Below are positions 37,701 to 49,700 of a stretch of 64,000 bases of DNA, piece after piece. The notes under the pieces were generated by a model. That model was not told the origin of the DNA. It worked only from the letters and a program-made list of their open reading frames with translations, and ran no database searches. Numbering within the stretch: position 1 is the stretch's first letter; every line of letters begins with the position of its first letter. Made by a program: the position numbers and the translations under genes. Source of the DNA: Epiperipatus broadwayi (lineage: Eukaryota > Onychophora > Udeonychophora > Euonychophora > Peripatidae); NCBI GenBank assembly GCA_028023455.1, contig JAQFVV010000017.1, forward strand, positions 4,370,098 to 4,434,097, read 5' to 3'.

Positions 37701-40700
37701 TGAAACACTTTTTAAATACATTTTTTATCTCTAGAAATCAGATTTGTTAATTCCGAAAACATATCTTAGATAAGGACAAATAAAACATGTTCTTTCAAGG
37801 ATAATTTGGCTATTGATTTTCTTTACTATTATAACATCTAACACGTTAATAAAACAGGATCATGATAGATCTATAACATTCATATAAAATCAAAGCACAG
37901 CAACAAGTTTGATTAAGAAAGCCAGAGTAAAACTCTCAATTTTATGGTAGATCTCCTTTATAGTTATTATCCACTGATTTATACCCTGACTTCCTAGATA
38001 ATCTATTTTAAAAGATTATTTGTAAGAATCAGTTTATCTACAAATGGACTTTTACTGGGATGCAATAATTTTCTTACTATTTTTCATATAATACTGCCTA
38101 GGTATTCATATAACAACTTTGATATTTTACTATGTGGTACATTCTCACTATTTATGAAATCCTGGCATTAGTCTCTAAGGTCAACTTATAGTCATTGGGT
38201 AACTCTTGGATGGATCCTGACATCTGAATATTCTTGTATTCTTTTTATGAGGAATGTCTAGCAATCGTGAAACAAACATGTGTTGAGTTTAATGCTTAGA
38301 TGGACTATTCATTAATATTCAAATTTCTTCAAATAAAACTTGTTATTATTCCTTGATTATCTATTTTGGAAATTATATCTACAAATCATTTGGTTAATGC
38401 AGAATTAGTACTATATCCATGGTTTCAATTAATTCAAATATATATATAACAAATAAAAAAAATTTAAATAAATTAAAAAATAATAATTTTATATATTTTA
38501 ATTTTTTACTTTATAGTGCATATGCAATATATATGTGTTAAAAACAAAATATACTTTATTACACCTAATGTGACTTGGGATCAAACATACATAGATATGG
38601 AGTGGGAAATTACAATGAATATATATTAACTAAAACAAGATTAATCTAAGTATACAGTTATTACAAATTAAAACCTTTTATTTTAATACCTTAACAAAAC
38701 CATTTCACATAATTAATCCATATGTAAAATAAATACATTAATTATAAAAATAAAATTAAATCAAGTCTTATTAATAGCTAATATTGTATTTACCAGACAG
38801 TTAAAATAAAATAATTTAACTACATAAACTTACTTCTTTTTAAAATGCATTTTGTACTACTATCTAGTTTATTACTAAGGCAATAAACCTAAAGCATGTG
38901 CGGTTGAAAATGCGAAGGTAGCGACCTCTACAGGTCTTAACCACAAGCATTGGAAGAGGGGTAAGCTTGTGGTTAAGGCCTGCAGAGGTCCCTACCTTCA
39001 CATTTTCAACTGCACATGCTTTAGGTTTATTGCCTTAGTAAATATTACTTACGTAATCAATGTGCGTTAAATAAATTTATAAATACTACTTTATTACTAT
39101 TTTATTTACCTCTCTATATTTTTGTAAATATAATTTAAGTGGTTCTACATAGCTGTCAAATCCAAGGGTTGACATAGCAAATAATATATCTTCTCCATTA
39201 ATTGTTTTCCGCTTTTCTTGATGACACCGCTCGCTTGCTCTGGTGTTCAATTAAGTATTGATAATAACGGTATAAAATTTTACATACATGCAATATTATC
39301 TTTTTTTAAAAGAAAAACAAAAATTTGTAGTATAAATCACATACACTACACATGTACAGCATTCCTTTTACAATGTGGTCTTCCAAATACAGTTCATATT
39401 ATTTTGTAAATCTCAAATATTCTAGCAACTCTGTTTATTAGTATAACTTCCTACACTTACGGCGTAAGTTTTCTATCAGTATGTTGTTTAAATAATATCG
39501 ATGGTCATTGTAATTTATTTTAGTATCTTATATTTAGAGTTTACAATATTAATACAAATGTATATAAATTCTCTGCTCAAAAGCAAGTATGAAATAAATA
39601 AACAGTGCAATAGCGGGAAGTTGTGGCCCATCGATCATTTTGTAATTCATAAAAACATCTCAAAAAAGTAGAGTTTTGTTTATTAAATTGATAAACTTAC
39701 AAAAATAAAATCTTTCAGTGGATTCTTATTTTATCAATAGTTATTTATTTCATCAATTAATATTTAATATAAATTTCTTTTTGTAGATACAGTATTGGCT
39801 TTAAAAAATTCAAATAATGAGATCCAACTGATAGAATTAGGTTTTAGGGCATTTGAATGTTTTTTGGTTATATTTTTCTTGTTATTAAAAATTGTTTACA
39901 TATTATCAAAATATCATTTTAAGACTTTCTTTATCTATGTTCCATTTTTTTAATTTTTATTATTAGGTATATGCCATCAGATAGATTTAAATTAATTTGC
40001 AACGCCAATTGCTTTCAATATACACTGCATCTGATATAAACTGTGTAAATTAGCTACAAACTCTCTGTGAAGCATTGATCTATAATTTCATTGCAATTGC
40101 TTTTCACTAAACAGAATTTATTATAAGAATATATTTTGTTAGTGCAAACTGAACTAGTAAACTTAATTTCATACTGTCAGTAGTTTCATTAAGATTACTA
40201 GTAATGTCCGTATGTGATTGTGTTAATATTTAATGCATTTAACTGACATATTTTGTTCATGCAAACTTAGCTAATAAGCTTAATTTCATACCATCAGTAA
40301 TTTCATTAAGATTGCTAGTAATGTCTGTATGTGATTGTGTTGATATTTAATGCATTTAATGGACATACTTTTTTTGTTCATGCAAACTGAACTAGTAAGT
40401 TTAATTTCACACCGTTAGTAGTTTCATTAAGGTAGCTAATAATGTCTGTATGTAATTGTGTTTATATTTAATGCAATTAAGAGACATATTTTGTTTGTGG
40501 AAACTAAACTAATAAGATTAATTTCATACTGTCAGTAGTTTCATTAAAATTGCTAGTAATGTCTGTATGTGATTGTGTTGATATTTAATGCATTTAACTT
40601 GTTCATATAATAAGTAGTAGTTTGTTTCATTGTGACTATCAGTAATTTATCAGTATCCACCTATGAACAAACTGCTGATTAATCTTTAATAAATTTGTGA

Positions 40701-43700
40701 CAATTTTAAATATATGTTTAAATTATATAAGGTAATAATAATTAATAATATAAAAATTAAATTTTCTTATAGTTATAATGGAACCAGCAAAAAAGAAATT
40801 TTCAAAGAGTGTGGTATGAAGTGCAGATAAAGTTGTTCTACTTTTTACGTTGTAAACCCTAACATGATGTATATACAACATCAATGTCCATTATGAATCC
40901 AAGCATTCTAATGCTAAAAGTAAATATAATCCTGAAGAGGAATCAAAATACATAAAACAATATGTAATAAATTATGGATGTCAAAAAGAAACTTTGCAGA
41001 AATACATTGAATGACACCAAAGTGAAACATAAGTGGGTTTACTGTATCTCAATGCCAGATGAGCAACTTGTCAAACATATTTTCATGGATTGGTGCAGTG
41101 CTCTCAGATCCAAGGCTCCTCACTGACAAAGGCCACAAGCCAGAAACTAGTCTGGGGATCTTGGATGAGTAGGCATTAGATGGGGATTTTATGCATAAAC
41201 CTTCTAGAATCCATTGATTATTCTGGATTGCCTTGAGTCGCAATACTGTATGGAGAGTTTTGCCTGTTTTAATAGCAGTTATAAGCAAGCATAAGAAATG
41301 GTGATCATGTGATGTTTATTGGCTTTAAACCAATCCATGAAAATATGCTTGACAAGTTGCTCATCTGAGAGCACTGCAGCTAGGTGCAGTGCTCTCAGAT
41401 CGAAAGCTCCTCACTGACAAAGGCTACAAGCCAGAAACTAGTCTGGGGATCTTGGATGAATAGGCACTGGATGGAGATTTTATGCACAAACCTTCTAGGA
41501 TCCATTGATTATTCTGGATTGGGTTGAGTGGCAATACTGTATGGAGAGTTTTGCCAGTTTTAATAATATTTTCATGGAATGTGTGAATAAACTCTTCCAA
41601 AATTTCAAGAATCAAACTGAAATTATGAAAAAAATAAAAAAATCTATCAATTGATTGCAAAAACTATTCAATATAGAGTTGATGATATACCCCAAAACAT
41701 TAAAGCAATGTATTAAGTGTTACTCTTAATGCGGGGTACCATTTTAATATCTTGTGATTAGCAATTGTAGCTTGTTATATCCAATGGAATTCAAAAGAAA
41801 TCATAAAAGATATATGCACACTATTTCCATTACTTAGTACTTCAAAAGGACACAGAGGCTAAACTCTCCATGCAGTTTGTGGAAGCATAAGAAATGGTGA
41901 TCATGTGATGTTTAGTATTTCAAAAAGAACAGATAGTTTCCAAAAATTTATGGAATTTACAGAATTTTATGTTTAACTGGAACAAATTCAGCACTTACAC
42001 ACAAATAATTTCATTTTTTTTTTTTTTTTACAAGACATATATTTAAAATACAGTGATATACTATTGCATTCTGAAGTTAAACAGCTAAGACCAGAAAAAA
42101 TTTAAATTGATGTGCAGCATGTTTTGAAGAGATTCAAGTATTTCTAAATGAACTTGGCAAAAATTTTCCGAAACTAAATAACAATAATTGATTAATGAAA
42201 TGGGAAATGTTGACAGATTTAATGAATTGTTTTAATGATTTTAATCTTACTCAAATCTAAGAAAAATGGAAAAGTTTATAAATAAGCTCAATTTATTTAG
42301 TAATAACATTAACGAATGGAATTTTGAATACTTTCCCAATACAACAAAATTATGAATGTTGATTTAACTTCAAATTTGTACACCAATTTTTAATTAAATC
42401 TATGGACAATATTTGGCGGGAATTTAAAAGTATATTTGAAACGTTGAATGGTCATTAATCTAGAGAAATTATATTTCCTTGGAATAGAATTGATTTTAAA
42501 ATATTTTTAATTTGGAGTAATAAATTCAAAAATCTGAGAGGAAAAAATTGAAAAAAGTTCCAAATATAAAAATATATTAGAATATTGGACATCTTTTTCT
42601 GAATGGTTTTTAGCAATGAAAAAAAAAAATTATCAGTACTCACTTTAACTATATTTTTGATTCATTTTAAATCTGTGAGTAAATTTTTCCCCAAATAAAT
42701 TATATTTTAAATCCATTAAAAAATTATCTCAAAAATGATAATTCAGATTCTTGTATCCAAATAAAAATGATAAATTGCACAACAGATTTACAAACTTTGT
42801 GTCAATAAAAACAGTACTAAGGAAGTCATTAATCTAATGGTTATTATGGTTTGTTGTTCAATTTTAAACTTATGTAATTTATAATTTTTGTAAGTTTCTA
42901 TTATTTTATAAATTTTTAATCAATTTGATAAAAGAATAAAATGTTTTTCTACAAAATCCTCTTATTTTTTAGGAATAAGTTTATAAGAATATTAATATAT
43001 TTTTAATCTTCATATGCATATTAATGTGTTTTTATTATCATTTTTCATATTATATATAAATTTTGTTGGTAATCACCACTTTATATAATTGATTTGTTAG
43101 TTTGATCCATAAATGATATGCAAAATATTTGATAGAATGATTCGGGTAAAAACGGGTTGCCGATCACAGCAAGATATCACGTGGTAACACTTGATCTTCA
43201 TTCAGAAATCTATACTTCTTTGCAAGAAAGTAATAGCCCTAATTAAAAATGTATTATTTCTGTTCACTTGCCTTACCTATTTATAATAAACTTGTTAACA
43301 ATATTATATAGATTTGTTTCTATTTTAGTAAAAATATAATCATTCTTTCCAATTTCTTCTCAAACATTTTCTTCATATAATTCTCATTTTTTATAACTTT
43401 ATCTTTCTTATTGCATTTCAAATCCATATAATATTAATATCACTTACATTTATTATTACTTTTACAATGCTTCTTATAATTACAATTCACTATGACAGTT
43501 TCAATCGCTCCAGCAATCTTCTTCAGAACTTCTACTTATATTTTCAAACAGCAATCTTTTTCAGAACTACATATATTTTCAAACACATACAAAAATATAA
43601 TAAGTTCCGAAGAAGATTACTGGAGCAATCAAAACCATCATACTGGGTTGTAATTATATGAAGCATTGTAAAAGTAATAAAGAATGTAAATGATATTAAT

Positions 43701-46700
43701 ATTATAATTCTCATTTTTAAAACAAAATTTTATTTTCAATTTATTTATATTAAAGACACTAAATACTTTAATGTCAAGTAATACATTACTCTGAAAGCGC
43801 TAAGCTAAACATTATTTGTGAAAATTTTTATTAACTTCACCTATATATGTTTAAAGCGTATTATAAGTATTAGTATTTAGGCTAAATGGGACTTTACATA
43901 TTTAAAATTCACCATAATAATGGAAATTATTTACTAACTGTATACCATATGCACAAAAATTAGAACTACTGTAATAAATGATGATTAATCGCTGCAATAC
44001 TGATCAGTGTTAAAAAAGACAATAGTTCACAGATCAAGAATAAGCATTTATAAATAGTAATAGTTAATAAACATTAAAAATAAATCCTTATGTTCACAGA
44101 CATTATTACATAGCGGTGAATCCTAATCCGGCTAATACGAGTTCACTGATGTACGATATAATTAAACCATATGAATCACTCAATGGCGTTACAATAAAAC
44201 TCCAGGCATTATATTTGCTTGTATATTTCTTAATTCTAAAGCATATAATTACATGCCAATATTTATTCTTTATGAAGTTGATACTGCATTATAAGCTTTT
44301 AAAGGTATGTTACTGCTTTATATTATTGCTCAAATTCATTCAATTTGTATTTACAAACAAAATAATGTTGTATAATTCTTTTACGTAGAGCGTTCCGAAA
44401 CTCCAAGCAGTTATTATCTTCCATGGATGATCCATTGTGATATTCAGATCTGGGATAAGTAGTCAACTTTTTTATTTACTTTCTCATCTTACATGAATGT
44501 TTAGACAAAATTTGTGCTTCAGTTATTGTCTTTAATTCACAATAATATGTTTGATAGTTAGATGTAGAAATAATTATGTAATTATTTGAGATGTGGATAT
44601 GAAATCACATCTCATGCAACCTTATAATAACATCACATGATCACTATCTATTGAGCTTAGATTGAAAATATTTTTGTGTTTTCAATTTCATTCTTATAGT
44701 TTTGTAGTTAAGTAGAGATAAAAGGTGGGTGCTGGAGGGTTGCATTAGATCCTAAGATCTACGTGCAGTGCTCTCAGATCCAAAGCTCCTCACTGACGAT
44801 GGCCACAAGCCAGAAACTAGTCTGGGGATATTGGATGAGTAGGCATTAGATAGGGATTTTATGCACAAGCCTTCTGGCATTCATTGATTACTCTGGTTGG
44901 CACAGGGTGGCATTACTGTATGGAGAGTTTTGCTTTGCTTATAATAACAGCCAGGAGCAATAAAAATATTGAGACCTTCATTTTTATTATTGAGTGAAGG
45001 GAAAAAAAAGAAGAATTCCAACTAATAATGCACCGATAGAAAAAATAGGTTTATTTGGAAAAATTGCTTTATGTCCGGGTAGCCAAATGAAATTTAAAAT
45101 GGGAAGGATACTCTTAACTTGCTTTTATATCATTTATAAAAATAAAAAAAAAGCTTGACGGGATAACTTGGCTGGCTTTCTTGTTGAAGAAAATGAGGCT
45201 GTCTTAACATTACAAACGTAATTGCATGAATGTATAATGCATATTGATGTCTCTTTAGTAGCTCCACAGTTTATCCATAAATTTGAATGACCATCATTCT
45301 TTTCAATTTATTAATAATTTTCCTTATTTCCGCTCTGTTTGTTTATTTCTAAAGATATATATAATTCTATAATTATTAAATTATAATCAGAAATTCTAAC
45401 AACTTCAGAATATTCACATTTCTAGACCCATTTTAAATCAATACATACTTTAAAGGCATTGTCTTTTTCAAGTTGTAAACTATTTTGTATGATTTTTAAA
45501 TAAAATAAATATTTATAATCATCACATTATTTTCCCCACAAAATTTACTAAACTTTAACCTGTCTTCATTCTTCCTCCCAGTGTTAAACTTTCTATTTTT
45601 ATGTTCATTAATTTCATACAGCACTCTAATTCCCACTTCACCAATATACTATTATTCTTTTGATAGTTTTTCAATTATTCTTTAAATTTCCTGTCGATCT
45701 CTATATCATTATGGAGTTATTCATTAACAAGAAAACCTAAATAGTATAAATTTTTTAGGAAAAGTCTACAATCTAACCATCATCAACTAAATAAATACTA
45801 AACAGAATTGCATATTATATAATATTATAAAAGTCTTATAAATAACTAAAATTTGAATCCGGATAATAGAAACAAAAAAATAATGGAAAAAATGTAGAAT
45901 AAAGTAAAAAACTAAAAAATATATAAATCTTATAATTTCCTTGGTATTTCTAATGAAAGTTTCAAAATTTTATGCACCATAATGATGTGGGATTCATCAA
46001 AATTTATGATCTAGTTCTAAATCCGAGATGCTAGAATATATTATGTTAAGAGAAGAATAAGCAATGATAAACTACTACCAACAATAATCAAATGTTAGCA
46101 ATTAATCGTAACAATCTATTCAATAAACATCACATGATCAACATGGCCACAAGTCAAAAACTAGTCTGGAGATATTGAATGAGTAGGCACTAGATGGGGA
46201 TTTTATGCACAGGCCTTCTGGTATCCATTGATTACTCTGGCTTGCACTGAGTGGCAATATGTATATAGAGTTTTGTCTGTTTTAATAACAGTCTATTCAC
46301 TAATTAACCCAAACTTAGTTGGAGAATTTAAAATTCGTTTTAAACATTTCATTTACTTATCATTATAAGTGATAAAAGATTTTAAGACTTTGATGGTAAA
46401 CTCCTATGAATTAACGTTCCAAGATATTTTTCTTACGTTTATCATCCATAAAATATTTACTAATATTTAAATAAAGCAAAAAATCTGATTAAACATTTAG
46501 TTAATAAATCACTATTTTTATCTAATTATATACATACACGCATATATTTATATACAATAATGTCATATTTTTTTATTCATATCTATTACTTAAGAATGAA
46601 AAATAAAGCAATAATAGGAATGAAAAAAGGAATTATAACAATGGGTGGACCAAAAGTGACGTCACCTAATATTATTATTACTTTTGCTTAATTCCTATTC

Positions 46701-49700
46701 TAGAGTTTTTACAAGTGTTAGAGAAATTAAACATTTACAAAACAAAATTTTTAAAAATTACTGTAATTTAATTTTTTTTTATAATACTAATTTTAAAATA
46801 ACAATAATAATAACAAGAGAGGTTCATCTTCTATATGTTTCTATCTCTCAATAAACATCACACGATCACCATTTCTTATGCTTGCTCTTAACTTGGCAAT
46901 ATATATAGAGAGTTTTGCCTGTTTTAATGTTTCCATCTCAGCATGTAATTATACATATGCTTTAATATCGGTGTAATGCCTATGTTTGCGGCAGCGGAAA
47001 AGTAATGTAATTGTCACATTAGATAGCCCATAATTATGCTATCAACCCACCAGTTTAAAATCCTCTTGGAAAATGAAGAGGAACACGGTTTTATATGTAA
47101 TATTAAGTTATATAAGGAGCAATGGTTAGTATAATAATACACGTTGAGTATTTTAGACTTAAATAAGAGGATGTGATTTTACAATTGGGAGTTCAAAAAC
47201 CAAATTTTGTTACATAAGATATTATATGAACATAAAATTTGTAATTCCATTATATCATTATTGATAGGTTATATGTGTCATACATATGTGCAAGTAATAA
47301 AATTGATAACTGTTTTGCATATTTTATTTAGTCTTCTACTTCTTTTATTAAACCAGCAAGCATCACATGATCACATCTCCAATACTAGCACATAATTGTT
47401 TATAAACAAGGCAAGTCAGTGCTCTCAGATCCAAAGCTCCTCACTGACGAAGGCCACAAGCCAGAAACTAGTCTGGGGATATTGGATGAGTAGGCATTAG
47501 ATAGGGATTTTATGCACAGATCCAAAGCTCCTCACTAACGAAGGCCACAAGCCAGAACATAGTCTGGGGGTGTTGGATGAGTAGGCATTAGATAGAGATT
47601 TTATGCACAAGCCTTCTAGCATCCATTGATTACTCTGTTTAGCACAGGTGGCACTACTATATGGAGTTTTGCTTTGCTTTGTTTCTACTTCTTTTATCTG
47701 CAATACTTAATTTTATTATACTTAGTCATGCTTTAATATTAGATAAGTATGGGTGGTTTTCTTTATTTAAAATACTATAAAGGGAGAAAGTACATGGATT
47801 ATTATTTTAAATTAAAAATTCATTAACAAAATATAATCAATTTAATTTTATAAATTTAAAACTCAGATTTTTTTTTTTCCACTTATATTTTAGAAATAAA
47901 ATACCTATCATAAATTTTTGACTAATTGGAAATTTGAAATGATAATTTATATAAACAGAATATAAACCCATACTTTTAAGCTCCCTTCAATCATCCACTC
48001 CATCTTATACAACTGATCCACATGATCATATACATGCAAACAAGATAAGTGATTTCCAGTATATGCATTTCATTCTGAACCACATGATCATATACATGCA
48101 AACAAGATAAGTGATTTCCAGTATATGCATTTCATTCTGAACCAGCACTCATCAGTTGGTCAAGATTATCATCTCCCGCACATATATATAATCAGTGCTC
48201 AGTTTATATTAAGATAGCAAATCTTCAAACTTTAATGGACAGGCTTCAATCTTTTCCACCCTCCAACTCTTCAGCCATCTATCTTAATATAAACCGAGCA
48301 CTGATTATATATATGTGTGGAAGATGATGATCCGGACCAACTGATGAGTGCTGGTTCAGCACGAAATATGTAAAGTATGTGGTCATGTGTGACAGTTATA
48401 TAAGATGGATGAGATGACTGAAGGGAACTTGAAAAGGGTTCAAATCCTCTATAATTACATCTAGCTTAAGTATATATACTAGTATTTAAATAGACAGAAT
48501 ATAATAAAAAATAGAATATGTAGACCAATTCAAAGAATGCATTATTAAAAAAATAGAATTAAAATTATTAAATGAGAAGCAATTTATGTTTATCAGTTGT
48601 TTATCATGAATAAACTTATAAAAAGCATATAAAAAAGAAAAAAAATAATATAAAAAGAAAAAAATTATAGCAAAAATGAGTTTAAAGATTAATAAACTCA
48701 CATATAAAATATATATATATTAAAAAAAAAATTAAATAAAAATACAAACCAAATGTTGAAGTAAATTCCTATACAAAAAGAAGTCCAATATAAAAATTAC
48801 TTTGAATTATAGTATTAAAAAAATAAATTGGATACTAGAATATATAAAATAATCTATTTAAATTGTGAAGCAATTACTAAAAATAATAAGTAAGCACTTA
48901 AAAAGATAAAATTTGTTTTACATATATACCAAACCAAGCATAATATCTGATAGAGATTATTTACTATTAATTTAAAATATATACATTTTCCGTCATATTT
49001 TCAAGATTACTTACTGGTTGTTTATCAAAATAAAAAGTGTCTGAATAAAAAAATAACTTTTTTCTGTTTCTCTAACTAGTTCACTTCAAATTGCCAACAG
49101 TGTGAGACATAAAATTGATTAGGCATTACAAATTGATATAAATTAAGATGAAAATTCCTAATATCAGCCAATATAGTACAAAAACCATTGATAGGATAAA
49201 AATTGTTGATATGAATGTTATCTAAAGTCATCTGAAATTCTAACATTGGCAGGGGAAGCAAATACTTAAAACCGCTAAGTTCTTGATTGTTTATTAATGT
49301 TACTTATTCAAATAAAAAAATTTCAAGATAGTGCCACTAATATTAATTAAAGTTTTGAACAAGATAAACTATAAGACATTTAGAACTGTTCAGAATTTTA
49401 GTTGGTAGTATTTTAATGTTTCTTAGACAGATTTTCAAGATAAAATGTCGACCGTCTTATGATTAGGTTATGATTTTATGCCGAAATGCAAGACATTTGG
49501 AAATGAAGTGATAGTACCTACCTCTTGCATTATTTTCATAAAAATGCCACTGCCTATATGAGAATTGTGTGATACTCAAAAAAAAAAAAACATTATATAC
49601 TTATCATTAGGATTATTTTATTAATAATTCCTTGAGCTGAATTGATATAAAAGAAATTTTGAATAGCTTCATTAATATTATCGATTTTTTACAAGATTAC

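Larger units (their letters stand above)
40780..42640 (+). pseudogene. hAT transposase relic with nested FB insertions
   Basis: Starts [11 protein letters not shown], then an [14 protein letters not shown] segment where BED-zinc-finger hAT proteins have an R-H-x-x-x-K-H motif. After insertions it resumes with [17 protein letters not shown] (the T-V-x-R-R-I-x-D-M-x-x-x-I segment) and ACYIQWN. Farther on comes [20 protein letters not shown] followed by EYFP, a segment typical of the ZBED5/GTF2IRD2-like hAT group. Many stops and shifts occur. The parts are in the right order over 1.6-1.8 kb, so this is an old full-length gene body invaded by FB elements at 41090-41565 and 41857-41915. Confidence 0.6.

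Noticed and set aside
44098-44309. Possible exon ([20 protein letters not shown] region) between an acceptor TTCACAG and a donor AAAG|GTATGT, plus strand
   Set aside because: Only the first 40 codons look protein-like. The rest is AT-rich hydrophobic noise, the strand is opposite to NFYB, and no family is recognised.
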